A DNA stretch of 64,000 nucleotides, taken from contig CP096137.1 of assembly GCA_023213235.1 (NCBI GenBank), forward strand, positions 941,587 through 1,005,586. Direction: 5' to 3'. The notes below the pieces were generated by a model that saw nothing but the letters and a program-made list of their open reading frames with translations, had not been told where the DNA came from and ran no database searches. Source of the stretch: Elusimicrobiota bacterium. GTDB taxonomy: Bacteria; Elusimicrobiota; Elusimicrobia; UBA1565; UBA9628. This document shows positions 37,794 through 48,080 of this stretch, in pieces. Every line of letters begins with the position of its first letter. The stretch's first letter is position 1. A program made the translations under genes and the position numbers.

Positions 37794-38885
37794 TCAGTCG
37801 AGCCAGTCCTTCTCCTTCAGCTTCTTCGGAAGGTAGGTCTTGGTCAGGTACTGGAAGTCCTTGTTGGCGAGCGCGTCCAATTCGTACTTGAGGCCCGAGG
37901 TCAGCATGCGCTTGATCTCGACCTGCCACTCCTTCTTCTGGAACCACGCGTAGTTCATCAGTTCCTTGGCGCGCGCGATGTCCTTGTCGTTGAGCTTGAT
38001 GCCGACGTTGCGCGGCAGGTCGTAGCGCTCCGGGTCGGCGGAGGACAGGCCGACGAACTTCGCCGACGGGATCGCCATGCGCTGGCTCTCGAAGGCGAGA
38101 TTGATCGACCCCTGCTTGACGACGGAGTAGATGTAGTACCCCCACGGGTCGTTGTCGACGAGCACGTAGACGGGGAGCTTCTTCTCCTCGTGCAGGCGGC
38201 GCGCCAGGCGGCGCACGCCGCGCGGCGGCTGGCCGTTGCCGGTCAGCAGGATGCAGTTGTACTTCTTCCAGAACTTGTCCTCGGCGAGGCGGTTCCACTG
38301 CGTTCCCTTCTCGATGAGGAGCACGAAATCGGCCGTGCACTTCTTGATCTTGAGGTACTCGTCCTCGACGATCGAGGGGACGGAGTAGCCGCCCTTGCCG
38401 AGCTTGGCGCAGTCGACCTTGTCGCCGTCGTCCTCGAAGACGACCGGGCCGATGATCGTGCCGGCGTTCTCGGCGCGCACGTGGAACTCCTCGCGCAGCG
38501 CGGCGAGCGAGACCTCGAGGTCCTCGATGACCGGGTCGGACTCGCTCTGATCGTCGAAGGTGTTCTCGTGCGAGTCGCCCATCGTGTGCTTCGTGCGGTA
38601 GTAGATCTCGCGCAGGCTCGTCGTCAGCTCGGCCTTCTGCAGCTCGTTCAAGGCGTCGGCGACGAGCATGGTCTGCATGAACTTCTTGGCCATCGCCATG
38701 TTGAAGAACGTGCGCATCTGCTTGGACGAGCCCATTTCGATGATGCCGCGCTTCTCGTTGAACTTCACGTTCGACAGCGCGCGCACGGGGATCGCGATCG
38801 AAGGGTCCTTGCGCTTGGCCGCGGAGGCGATGACGAGGTCGGCCAGGCCGACGAGCTTCTTTTCGACGTGAGGTGTTTTGGCCAT
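37794..38885 (-). CDS. top6A: DNA topoisomerase VI subunit A
   Basis: A 363-residue Spo11-like subunit. The winged-helix (CAP-like) domain contains LREIYYRTKH near residue 90, where one tyrosine of the YY pair should attack DNA. The Toprim domain has VFEDDGDKVDCAKLG (a Glu) and LPVYVLVDNDPWGYYIYSVV (DxD metal site, DNDPWG). KKYNCILLTGNGQPPRGVRR and GLSSADPERYDLP are also typical of topoisomerase VI A. With subunit B it passes one DNA duplex through another in an ATP-dependent reaction. Its gene lies four bases after subunit B. This enzyme is standard in archaea and plants but rare in bacteria. Confidence 0.93.
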   Translation of the reverse strand: MAKTPHVEKKLVGLADLVIASAAKRKDPSIAIPVRALSNVKFNEKRGIIEMGSSKQMRTFFNMAMAKKFMQTMLVADALNELQKAELTTSLREIYYRTKHTMGDSHENTFDDQSESDPVIEDLEVSLAALREEFHVRAENAGTIIGPVVFEDDGDKVDCAKLGKGGYSVPSIVEDEYLKIKKCTADFVLLIEKGTQWNRLAEDKFWKKYNCILLTGNGQPPRGVRRLARRLHEEKKLPVYVLVDNDPWGYYIYSVVKQGSINLAFESQRMAIPSAKFVGLSSADPERYDLPRNVGIKLNDKDIARAKELMNYAWFQKKEWQVEIKRMLTSGLKYELDALANKDFQYLTKTYLPKKLKEKDWLD

Positions 38886-38888
38886 GAT

Positions 38889-40842
38889 CTATCTCTTCTT
38901 CTTTTGGGCTTAGCCGTTTTGGCTTTCGCCTTGGCTTTCTGCTTCGGCGCCTTTCCGTTCTTGGCCTTCTTCGCCGGCTTCTCGGCTTCGACGACCTCCG
39001 GCTCGGCGCCGGGCGCGCCCGCGGGGGCGGCCTCCTCGACGACGACGGGTCCCTCGAGCGGGACCTCGCCCTCGACGCCCTCGGCGGTGACGATGATCGA
39101 GTGCGGCAGGCCGTGCGGGCCCGCGTTCTTGTCGACGAGCGAGTCGGTCTTCTCGCCGCCCGTCAGCTTCTTGGCCATCTCGGTCAGCTCCTTGTGGAGC
39201 TTGGCCTCGGCGATCTTGCCGCCCTTGAGGCTCTTGCAGGCGGCGACGACCTCGTCGATGTAGAGCTCGAAGACGTTGCGGCGCTTGTACTCGGCGTGCG
39301 CGCGGTCGCGGCGCTTGATGAAGACGCCGAGGCGGCGGCCGGCCTCGCGCAGGGCGAGCGTGATCTCCTTCTTGATCTCGTCGTAGTCGGCGATGGCCTC
39401 CTTGGACTCGGAGGTGAAGGGCACCCAGACGGACGCCATGTGGACGAAGATCACCATCGGGCCCTGCGGCGGCGCGCCGCGGGACTGGCCGATGCCGTAG
39501 TTCTTCCAGGTCGTGTCGAGCACGGCCTTGAAGGTCGAGCAGGCGGCCTGCTGATATTGAAGCGGCACGCGGTTGGCGAAGCGCATCACGCGCGCGAGCT
39601 CGTTGTCCTCGCGCTCGTCGCTTTCGCCCTCGGCGAGCGGCGCCTGCGGGGCGTTCTCGGCGGCGGCCTTCTCGGCCTCCGGGCCGCGGCCCCAGGCGAG
39701 GCCGGCCTCGATGACGAAGGGGTTGCCGCGGTACACCGCCGGCGGGCGCGTCACGGCGGTGTAGAACGTGCCCTTGATCTGCTTATACAGGCCCGAGAGG
39801 ATGGCCTTCTCGCCGATCGGCGAGAGGCAGTTCGTCGGCGGGGCCATGAGCTTGGCCTCCTGCAGCGCCTTGAACAGCTTCTCGGCCTCCTGGCCGACGA
39901 TGTCGCGCGGGCGCTTCTTGGGGAGACGCCGGCGGTCTTGCAGATCTGCTCGGCGGTCTCGGGAGAGACGCGCGAGAAGTCGGTCGACAGGAAACCGGAG
40001 GCCCAGTGGCTCTTCGTGTCCTGCAGCATCTTGAGGAGCATGCCGAGCTCGATGCCGTACGGATGGGGCTTGATCTCCTTGGGCGGATCGGGGTTGTGCT
40101 GGATCGTGCGCGGGTAGACCTTGGTCTCGCCCTCGGGGGAGTGGTAGGTGAACTGCGCGTGCGGGTTCGAGATCGCCGAGAGCTCCATGTACTCGTCGAC
40201 CGAGGCCCGGCCCTTCTGATGGCGGCCCTCCATCTCGATGGTGACCTGGGTGCCGCGGTGGCGCTCCCACTCGATCTGCTTCTTCTCGAGGATCAGGGGC
40301 TCGTTCTTCTTCGTGTCGATCTGGACCTCGAAGTAGTGGGCGGGCTGCTTCTCGCCCGTGCGCGAGATGATCTTGACCGGCTTGCCCGTGGTCAGCTGGC
40401 CGTACATGCCGGCGGCCGAGATGCCGATGCCCTGCTGGCCGCGGCTCATGCGCAGGCGGTGGAACTTGGAGCCGTACAGGAGCTTGGCGAAGATCTTCGG
40501 GATCTGGTCGCGGACGATGCCGGGGCCGTGGTCGATGACGGTCACGCGGAAGCGCGTGGCCTGGGAGGCGGCCGGCACGGGGCCGTCGCCGACGGCGACG
40601 GGCTCGAGCTTGACGACGATGTCGGGGAGCAGGCCGGCCTCCTCCGAGGCGTCGAGCGCGTTGTCGACGGCTTCCTTGACCGCGGTCAGGAGGGCCTTGC
40701 GGGGATTGTCGAAGCCGAGCAGGTGCCGGTTCTTGGTGAAGAATTCCGAGACGCTGATCTCGCGCTGCATTTTGCCCATCTCATCGGCGCTCTTGCCGGC
40801 GGGACGGGGCTTGGCCTTGGGTTCGGCGGGCTTGGTGGTCAT
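38889..40842 (-). CDS. top6B: DNA topoisomerase VI subunit B (two frame breaks)
   Basis: Reading across breaks at 39920-39923 and at the T run 38902-38905 gives 651 residues. The N-terminal GHKL ATPase has ALLTAVKEAVDNALDASEEA (N box), VIDHGPGIVRDQIPKIFAKL (G1) and SRGQQGIGISAAGMYGQL (G2). The small H2TH-type insert and the transducer domain follow; near the end ELTEMAKKLTGGEKTDSLVD precedes an Ala/Lys/Glu-rich tail of about 90 residues, which the second break would otherwise read into subunit A. Restoring one A yields a stop at 38889, four bases before top6A. The basic tail may bind DNA. Confidence 0.92.
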
Positions 40843-40871
40843 TTCGGGTGAGATATTACGATATCTTCCTC

Positions 40872-40900
40872 TTGCTTTGCCGCCAGGGCGGGGCTATGCT
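40872..40900 (+). promoter_or_regulatory. Promoter of the anchored secreted protein gene
   Basis: TTGCTT (40872-40877), 17 bases, TATGCT (40895-40900), then six bases to ATG 40907. Divergent from top6B. Confidence 0.55.
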
Positions 40901-40906
40901 CCCCCG

Positions 40907-41562
40907 ATGGCTCACGAGGATAAGGAAGGCCCTCTCGAGTACACGCGCGCTCCGGCGCGGCGGGCGGGCGCCCGCAAACCCGGCGCCGGCCGCGCGGGGC
41001 TGCTGGTCGGGGCGGCGGTGTTCGCCGCTCTGGCGTACCTCACCCGTCCCGCGATTGCGCCGCCCGCGGAGGCTCCGCCCTCGGCGGCCCCGGCGGCGTC
41101 GACGCCGGCGCCCGAGGCTCCGCAAGCTCTTCCCATGCCCCTTCCTCCGGCGCGCGCGCGCTCTATCTGGGAATGAGCATCAACGCGAACCCGCCGGTCG
41201 AGCCCGAACAGCTTTCCGGAATGAAGTATTTCGGCGGCTTCTTCGATCCCGTCGCCGACGGGTATCGCGTGGCCGGAGACTTCATCGACGTGGTGGTCGA
41301 CGGCAAGCCCGCGCGTATGCCGCTCAAACCGGCCTCCCGTCCCGGCGTGCGAAAGCTCTTCATCACAATGCCGCCGGATTCCTTGCCTCACACGATCGAG
41401 ATGCGGCCGGTCTACGACCTCGGTCCCGACGGTCTCGTTCAGGTCATCGACACGATCCTGGACGACGGGCGGGGCGGCCGGGTCCACATCAGCCGCTCGC
41501 CGGTGGACTCCGTCGTTCTGCGGCACGGAGACCCGCCTCGACGTCTGAAGCTGAAGAACTGA
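40907..41562 (+). CDS. Membrane-anchored protein of unknown function (one frame break)
   Basis: The frame changes within the CG repeat 41149-41160 (one base missing or two extra); mended, the protein has about 218 residues. A basic N-terminus is followed by one membrane helix (GLLVGAAVFAALAYLTRPAI), a Pro/Ala linker and a beta-rich domain of about 135 residues beginning ALYLGMSINANPPVEPEQLS and including DVVVDGKPARMPLKPASRPG and VRKLFITMPPDSLPHTIEMR. No family is recognised. The domain should lie outside the cytoplasm. The gene is followed 34 bases later by a radical SAM gene with its own promoter. Confidence 0.6.
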
Positions 41563-41585
41563 GGCGGTGCCGACCGGCAAACCGC

Positions 41586-41591
41586 TATAAT
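41586..41591 (+). promoter_or_regulatory. -10 box of the radical SAM / DMT pair
   Basis: TATAAT, five bases before GTG 41597. Confidence 0.6.
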
Positions 41592-41596
41592 AGCGC

Positions 41597-42682
41597 GTGC
41601 CCGCTCCCCTCTCCGAGACGCTCCGCCTCATCCTGACCGACGGCGGTCCCGGCCAGTGCATCTTCCCGATCAACAACGCCTGCAACGCGGCGTGCGGGTT
41701 CTGCAACTTCAACCGCGACGCCCTGCCCCGCCCGGACTGGAAGTTCGCCGACCTCGAGGGCTCCAAGAAGGCGGCGGACATCCTCTACGCCAACGGCATC
41801 CACTACCTCGTGATCACCGGCGGCGAGCCGATGATGCACCCGCACCTCCACGAGATCTGCGCCCACGCCGCGAAGATCGGCATGACGGTGCTGCTCGTGA
41901 CGAACGGGTCCTTGCTCAATCCCGACTCCTGCCGCAAGCTCAAGGAGAACGGCGTGTCGAGCGTGTTCATCTCGATCGACAGCCACGACACCGAGTCGCA
42001 CGAGGCCAACCGCGGCCTGCCCAAGGTCCTCGAGCGCGTCAAGATCGCGAACGCGGAGTTCAAGCGCCTGGGCGTGCAGAGCACGGCCTCGGTGACGATG
42101 AGCCGCCTGGTCAAGGACTACGCGCGCCTGCCGGCCTTCCTGAGAAGTCTCGGCTTCGAGGCCGTCACGTTCTCCTACCCGCTGATCCACCTCAACTCGA
42201 GCTTCCTCGGCTACAAAGACTCCGACCTCGTGAATCTCTCGAACCAGGAGCTCGACGCCGCGTTCACGGCGGTCGAATCGCTGCGCCGGGATTTCACCGT
42301 GGTCAACCCGACGGCCTCGATCGACGACATGCGCAGCCTGCTCCAGGGGCGGCCTCAGTCGTACGACTGCCTCGGCGGCTACAAGTACTTCTACCTCGAC
42401 TGGGACCTGCGGATCTGGCGCTGCCACCACTGGGAGACGCCGATCGGCTCGATCTTCGACTTCGACGCCTCCAAGCGCGTGCGCGACGGCTGCCAGAAGT
42501 GCATGATCGACTGCATGCGCGACCCCAGCGTCATGCAGCACGCGGCGGTCGCGCTGAGCGACGGCCTCGCCCTCGCGGGCAAGGGCCGGCTGATCGAGGC
42601 CGCCAGGACGATGTTCAACCGCAAGACCGCCGCCTCCGTCGCGTCCTCCGCCGATCAGTGGCGCTGGATCATGGGCTTATGA
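41597..42682 (+). CDS. Radical SAM protein with C-terminal cysteine cluster
   Basis: A 361-residue protein starting at GTG 41597. PINNACNAACGFCNFNRDAL carries the CxxxCxxC cluster motif, VITGGEPMMHPHLHEI the GGEP motif and SIDSHDTESHEANRG the SAM-site strand. The C-terminus has extra cysteines (SYDCLGG, WRCHHWETPIG, DGCQKCMIDCMRD) that could hold an auxiliary iron-sulfur cluster, as in SPASM or HpnH-like proteins. It differs clearly from the three radical SAM proteins at 16.8-20.7 kb. The stop overlaps the start of a small multidrug-resistance-type transporter (ATGA), so product and export may be linked. Substrate unknown. Confidence 0.85.
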   Translation: MPAPLSETLRLILTDGGPGQCIFPINNACNAACGFCNFNRDALPRPDWKFADLEGSKKAADILYANGIHYLVITGGEPMMHPHLHEICAHAAKIGMTVLLVTNGSLLNPDSCRKLKENGVSSVFISIDSHDTESHEANRGLPKVLERVKIANAEFKRLGVQSTASVTMSRLVKDYARLPAFLRSLGFEAVTFSYPLIHLNSSFLGYKDSDLVNLSNQELDAAFTAVESLRRDFTVVNPTASIDDMRSLLQGRPQSYDCLGGYKYFYLDWDLRIWRCHHWETPIGSIFDFDASKRVRDGCQKCMIDCMRDPSVMQHAAVALSDGLALAGKGRLIEAARTMFNRKTAASVASSADQWRWIMGL

Positions 42683-43046
42683 AGACCGTCGTCGTCATCG
42701 CGATCGCCGCCCTGTGCGCCGCCGTCGGCGAGGCCTTCATCGCCAAGGGCATGAAGCAGATGGGCGACGCCTCGGCCCTGGGCTTCTGGAAGAGCCTCCC
42801 TCACTTCGCCAACCCCTGGGTGCTCGTCGGCGTGGCCCTGACGACCGTGTTCTTCGTGCTGTTCTCCTGGTCGCTGTCCTGGGCGGACCTCAGCTACGTC
42901 CAGCCGCTGACCGCGCTGAGCTTCGTTTTCGGCGTGCTGATCTCGCGATGGTGGCTGGGGAGACGATCTCCTGGTGGCGCTGGGTCGGCGTCGCGGTCAT
43001 CATAGCCGGCGTGACCTTGGTGTCCTGGACCGGCCGCGAGGCGTAG
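42679..43046 (+). CDS. Small four-helix DMT/EamA-type transporter (one frame break)
   Basis: Reading across a break at 42957-42960 gives a 122-residue protein with four membrane helices: MKTVVVIAIAALCAAVGEAF, VLVGVALTTVFFVLFSWSLS, LSYVQPLTALSFVFGVLISR and WVGVAVIIAGVTLVSW. The YVQPLTAL segment and GETISWWRWVGVAVI resemble half-size EamA/SMR proteins such as ArnE/ArnF, which act as dimers and flip lipid-linked sugars or export small molecules. Translationally coupled to the radical SAM gene. Confidence 0.78.
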
Positions 43047-43101
43047 CGTTCCCCGACGGGGAATGTCACAACCCCGCAACCACCTCGTAACACGCCTGAG
43101 G

Positions 43102-43107
43102 TATCAT
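43102..43107 (+). promoter_or_regulatory. -10 box of the gene at 43115
   Basis: TATCAT, seven bases before ATG 43115; leaderless geometry. Confidence 0.5.
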
Positions 43108-43114
43108 AGCGGGG

Positions 43115-43684
43115 ATGAAAATCCGCTACATCCTCGCAATGCTCCTGGCCTCGCCGCTGCGCGCGTCCGCCGTGCCGCTGACCGAGGCCCGCTTCCGCGA
43201 CCTTCTGCAGGGCTTCGTCTCGTCGGCGCACGGCAAGGAGTTCCGCCACCTCGGCGACGAGCGCGACTTCGATCACGGCCACATCCTCAGCGGCGCCGAC
43301 GGCGAGCCGGCGGCGATCCTGTGGCACACCCAGGAGCTCGCGCTCTACGAGCCCGCGGGCGGGGAGTTCGGCTACGTCCACCCCGAGGGCCGCAACTGGC
43401 TTCAGTGGATCTCCGACGGACGCGTCGAGAACGCGCGCGCCTACGAGCGCGCGTCCTATCCCGACGGGGCGACCTGGGACTGGTTCAAGTCGAGCGAGCT
43501 TCCCGGCCTCAAGAAGAACCTCACCATCCTCGACAAGATGCTCGACCCGCGCCGAGTCGCCGTCGACCCCGCGAAGACGGTCCAATGGGTGTTCACGCGC
43601 GTCGACTGCGCGGGCGCCCCGGCCTCCTCCCTGCGCGTGACGCTCCCGACGCGCGAGGCCGTCTGCCTGGCGCTCAGCCGCTGA
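43115..43684 (+). CDS. Secreted protein of unknown function
   Basis: A 189-residue protein with a signal peptide (MKIRYILAMLLASPLRASA). The mature part is mixed alpha/beta with many aromatic residues, for example ILWHTQELALYEPAGGEFGY and NWLQWISDGRVENARAYERA, and a late cysteine pair (VDCAGAP, EAVCLAL) that could form a disulfide. I do not recognise a domain. It stands alone: a leaderless-type promoter in front and an 80-base gap behind. Confidence 0.6.
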   Translation: MKIRYILAMLLASPLRASAVPLTEARFRDLLQGFVSSAHGKEFRHLGDERDFDHGHILSGADGEPAAILWHTQELALYEPAGGEFGYVHPEGRNWLQWISDGRVENARAYERASYPDGATWDWFKSSELPGLKKNLTILDKMLDPRRVAVDPAKTVQWVFTRVDCAGAPASSLRVTLPTREAVCLALSR

Positions 43685-43731
43685 GAAAATAAGTTCACGG
43701 CCCCGCCATAGGCCCCGCCGCGCCGCGCGGC

Positions 43732-43737
43732 TAGACT
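43732..43737 (+). promoter_or_regulatory. -10 box with a normal leader
   Basis: TAGACT, followed by a 26-base leader with the Shine-Dalgarno AGGAGGG before ATG 43764. Contrasts with the leaderless starts. Confidence 0.45.
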
Positions 43738-43763
43738 GTCCCTGACGCACAGGAGGGACGATC

Positions 43764-44351
43764 ATGCGCATTCTGGCCGCGGCCTGCCTCATGCTGCCGC
43801 TTTCCGCCGCCGCCGTGGACGGCGGCTGGTCCGAGAAGGTCGCCGTGGCTCGTTCGCCCGAGCAGACCGCCGCTTCCTGGCCGGATGAGGCGCGCATGCT
43901 CGCGCGCGACATGACCGCCCGCTACGGCCGCCCCGACGAGGCGAGTCCCGACGCCTTCGTCTGGTACAACAACGGGCCCTGGAAGAAGACGATCGTCCAC
44001 CGCCAGGCCTGGCCCCACTACGCGTACCAGCGCGACAAGGACTATCTCGAAAACGTGATCGGCCACGCCGTCCCCGAGGACCGCGTCGCCGACCTCTCCC
44101 GCTTCGATCGCCGGCTCGACTTCGACCCGGTGACGGCCGAACTGTCGGCCCGCTCGGAGAGCGAGTCGGCGAACTACCTGCTGCTGAACCTGGCCGACGA
44201 GGTCATCCGCGGCAAGAAGGACCCCGCCGAGGCGCGCGAGTTCCGCGACCGCATGCTGCGCCTTTCGGCGGCGGGCAAGTCGTCGGCGTACCTGACGGGC
44301 TTCCTGTTCGACGTGCACAACGATCTGTCCCCATACCCGCGCCGCCGCTGA
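43764..44351 (+). CDS. Secreted protein of unknown function
   Basis: A 195-residue protein with a signal peptide (MRILAAACLMLPLSAAA). The mature part is helical and charged; recognisable stretches are ARDMTARYGRPDEASPDAFV, WYNNGPWKKTIVHRQAWPHY and NYLLLNLADEVIRGKKDPAE. No family is recognised. A strong Shine-Dalgarno (AGGAGGG) precedes it. The next gene, for a beta-barrel protein, has its own Shine-Dalgarno after 22 bases, so the two probably form one unit serving the envelope. Confidence 0.6.
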   Translation: MRILAAACLMLPLSAAAVDGGWSEKVAVARSPEQTAASWPDEARMLARDMTARYGRPDEASPDAFVWYNNGPWKKTIVHRQAWPHYAYQRDKDYLENVIGHAVPEDRVADLSRFDRRLDFDPVTAELSARSESESANYLLLNLADEVIRGKKDPAEAREFRDRMLRLSAAGKSSAYLTGFLFDVHNDLSPYPRRR

Positions 44352-44373
44352 GGGGCGCGACAAAGGAGGAGTT

Positions 44374-44943
44374 ATGAAGAAGATCCTGATGGCGGCCCTG
44401 CTGCTCGCGCCGGCTCTCGCGCTTCCCGCGGGGGCCGTGACGGACGACGGCGTCACGGTCGGCTCCCGCTCCGGCGTGTCGTTCGGCGGGCGCGGCTCCT
44501 ACTTCAAGCCGAAGAACGCGGCCGACGGGAACTGGAGCGGCGGCGCGCAGCTGCGCCTGCACATGGGCCCGATCTGGGCGCTCGAAGGCTCCGGCGACAT
44601 CCGGCAGGACCGCTTCGGCGGCACGACCGTCGACGTCATCCCGGTCCAGGCGTCCCTGCTGGCCTACCTGCTGCCCGGCAAGGTCGTCTCTCCGTACCTG
44701 CTCGCGGGCGCGGGCTGGTACTACACGCACGTCCGCGACGCCAACGACTCGACCTACCACCGCTTCGGGCCCCACGCGGGCGGCGGCCTCCAGGCGTTCC
44801 TGAACAAGCACTGGTCGATCGACGGCTCGGCGCGCCACATCTGGCTGTCGAGCTACCGCTCGCAGGACGCCGCGAACCCGCTCGGCCGCGACATCGACGC
44901 GAGCGGCTGGATGGCCACCGCGGCGCTGAACTACCACTTCTGA
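44374..44943 (+). CDS. Outer-membrane beta-barrel protein (OmpW/OmpA-barrel type)
   Basis: A 189-residue protein with a signal peptide (MKKILMAALLLAPALALPAG). The rest is alternating amphipathic strands: SFGGRGSYFKP, NWSGGAQLRLHMGPIWALEG, VDVIPVQASLLAYLL, SPYLLAGAGWYYTHVRD and a terminal strand ending ATAALNYHF, where a C-terminal phenylalanine is the BAM recognition signal. Size and strand number suit an eight-stranded barrel. It may be a small porin or adhesion barrel. The leader has AAAGGAGG as Shine-Dalgarno. Confidence 0.8.
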   Translation: MKKILMAALLLAPALALPAGAVTDDGVTVGSRSGVSFGGRGSYFKPKNAADGNWSGGAQLRLHMGPIWALEGSGDIRQDRFGGTTVDVIPVQASLLAYLLPGKVVSPYLLAGAGWYYTHVRDANDSTYHRFGPHAGGGLQAFLNKHWSIDGSARHIWLSSYRSQDAANPLGRDIDASGWMATAALNYHF

Positions 44944-44953
44944 GAGGAGAAGC

Positions 44954-45298
44954 ATGCCGACCAAGACCGCCGTCCGGGGCAAAGCCCCGCCCGTCGTCAC
45001 CAAGGACGAGCTCCTGGAACGCCTCGCCGCGGGCGAGGCGCTCCAGGTGCTCAACGTCCTCGATCCGTCCCGGCATTCGCTGGGGCTGATCCGGGGCTCG
45101 CTGGCGATCCCGTACGCCGAGCTGCCGCGCCGCTGGAGCGAGCTCGACAAGTCGCGGGAGGTCGTCACGTACTGCTCGGACCCGGCCAGCGACCGGGCGC
45201 GCATGGCCGCCGAGTGGCTGGGCAAGCGCGGCTTCCGCGCGAGCCGCTACGACGGCGGGATCAGGGAGTGGGCCGCCGCCGGCCTTCCGCTCGAATGA
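44954..45298 (+). CDS. Rhodanese-domain protein
   Basis: A 114-residue single rhodanese domain: VTKDELLERLAAGEALQVLN at the start, then IRGSLAIPYAELPRRW and REVVTYCSDPASDRARMAAE, in which Cys of the YCSD loop is the sulfur-accepting residue, and the closing YDGGIREWAAAGLPL. It could carry persulfide sulfur or act in redox signalling; there is no signal peptide. It has an AGAGGAG Shine-Dalgarno and overlaps the next gene by ATGA. Confidence 0.85.
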   Translation: MPTKTAVRGKAPPVVTKDELLERLAAGEALQVLNVLDPSRHSLGLIRGSLAIPYAELPRRWSELDKSREVVTYCSDPASDRARMAAEWLGKRGFRASRYDGGIREWAAAGLPLE

Positions 45299-45599
45299 AG
45301 GCCCTCGCCCTCGCCGTCCTGCTGACCGTTCCCGCCGCCGCCGAGACCGCGGTCCCGGCGCCGGCCGCGAAGGAAGCCGCCCTGCGCGACCTGCACGCCA
45401 AGCAGAGCGCCGGACTGCGGCGTCTGCGCGAGCTCATCGCGGGGAGAAGCCCGAGCGCGAGATCAAGCGCGAGCTCGACTCCCTGCGCGAGACGATGGCC
45501 GAGATCCGCAAGCTCGAGCCCGACGGCGCCAAGCTGCGCCCGCTCAAGCCCGTCCCGCAGTCCGGCGAGGTCCCCGGCGACGACGAAGAAGAGGGCTAG
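45295..45599 (+). CDS. Small secreted coiled-coil protein (one frame break)
   Basis: Reading across a break at 45441-45444 gives about 101 residues: a signal peptide (MKALALAVLLTVPAAA), then a charged helix (LRDLHAKQSAGLRRLRELIA, then GEKPEREIKRELDSLRETMA) and a Pro-rich acidic tail ending GDDEEEG. It looks like a short periplasmic coiled coil. No family recognised. It is coupled to the rhodanese gene by an ATGA overlap and is the last plus-strand gene before the repeat element. Confidence 0.55.
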
Positions 45600-45631
45600 C
45601 GCGCTTCTCGCCGCCAACCCATGCGGGCGCG

Positions 45632-45878
45632 GGGCGGATCGGCGACGTCCCGCGGGAACGCTCGGATCGACCTCGCTCTCGAAGTCCGCGACTCCACGGA
45701 ACCCGTCGCGGACTTCGAGGTCCCGCGGGACGTCGCCGATCCGCCCCCTACCGCTGAGTGGTAGGCGGCGGAAACATCGCCGCGCAGCGACCTTGAAGTC
45801 CGCGACGGGCCCCCATAGTCGCGGACTTCAAGAGCGAGGTCAATCCGAGCGTTCGCGAAGCGGCGATGTTTCCGCCGC
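45632..45878. repeat. Nested double inverted-repeat element (247 bp)
   Basis: Two side-by-side hairpins with a shared inner stem. Hairpin I: outer arms 45632-45657 and 45721-45746 (26 bp, perfect), inner arms 45681-45692 and 45705-45716 (GAAGTCCGCGAC). Hairpin II: outer arms 45765-45783 and 45860-45878 (19 bp, perfect), inner arms 45792-45806 and 45818-45832 (15 bp, same inner sequence). In addition 45657-45679 pairs with 45831-45853 (22 of 23), linking both. It fills the gap before tRNA-Cys; no coding sequence lies in it. Function unknown; a mobile or BIME-like element is possible. Confidence 0.75.
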
Positions 45879-45926
45879 TTGCCCGCACGAGCGGTAGGCT
45901 CGCGCTCGACGGAGTGGAAAGAGAAA

Positions 45927-45957
45927 CCCCGCCGGCTTGAGTCGCCGGCGGGGTCTT
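45927..45957 (-). terminator. Intrinsic terminator downstream of tRNA-Cys
   Basis: Stem CCCCGCCGGC / GCCGGCGGGG with a seven-base loop, flanked by pyrimidine/T-rich tails on both sides (TCTTT on plus, TTTCTC on minus). It can end the minus-strand tRNA transcript and plus-strand transcription. Confidence 0.75.
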
Positions 45958-45971
45958 TCGAGTCCTCCAGA

Positions 45972-46047
45972 TGGAGGTGCGAGTAGGATTTGAACCTACG
46001 AATAACGGTTTTGCAGACCGTCCCCTTGGCCGCTTGGGTATCGCACC
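45972..46047 (-). tRNA. tRNA-Cys (GCA)
   Basis: On the minus strand the acceptor GGTGCGA pairs with TCGCACC. The anticodon loop is CTGCAAA between ACGGT and ACCGT, giving anticodon GCA. The T arm is GTAGG-TTCAAAT-CCTAC. The discriminator base is T, as expected for cysteine, and CCA is encoded (45974-45972). It lies 13 bases downstream of glmS on the same strand and may be co-transcribed with it. Confidence 0.95.
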
Positions 46048-46060
46048 GAAATCGTCATGA

Positions 46061-47914
<1,854 letters not shown>

Positions 47915-47921
47915 GGGTAGG

Positions 47922-47927
47922 ATTATA
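47922..47927 (-). promoter_or_regulatory. -10 box of glmS
   Basis: TATAAT on the minus strand, seven bases before ATG 47914; leaderless geometry. Confidence 0.65.
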
Positions 47928-48043
47928 GGGAGCCGAGCGTCCGAGTCCCATGATCGCGGCGTGAACACTTTGCCCCGGTCGAGTGAACGAGACTCGTCAT
48001 GAAAGCGTTGCGCGGGCGTCCAGGAGCGGTCGCGACGCGGTGG

Positions 48044-48049
48044 TACAAT
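48044..48049 (+). promoter_or_regulatory. -10 box of the nucleotide-sugar dehydrogenase gene
   Basis: TACAAT followed by a 31-base stretch with the Shine-Dalgarno AGGGAG and ATG 48081; a leadered start. Confidence 0.45.
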
Positions 48050-48080
48050 CCCATCACATTCGCTAGGGAGAAATATCACG

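Noticed and set aside
45632..45878. CRISPR array or integron attC site
   Set aside because: The repeats are inverted and nested, not direct repeats with spacers, and no cas or integrase gene is near. attC-like symmetry is superficial, with no RYYYAAC-type core seen.
47915..48080. glmS ribozyme or small RNA gene in the glmS / dehydrogenase gap
   Set aside because: glmS has a -10 box seven bases before ATG, leaving no leader; the rest of the gap shows a short weak hairpin and an ordinary leadered promoter only.
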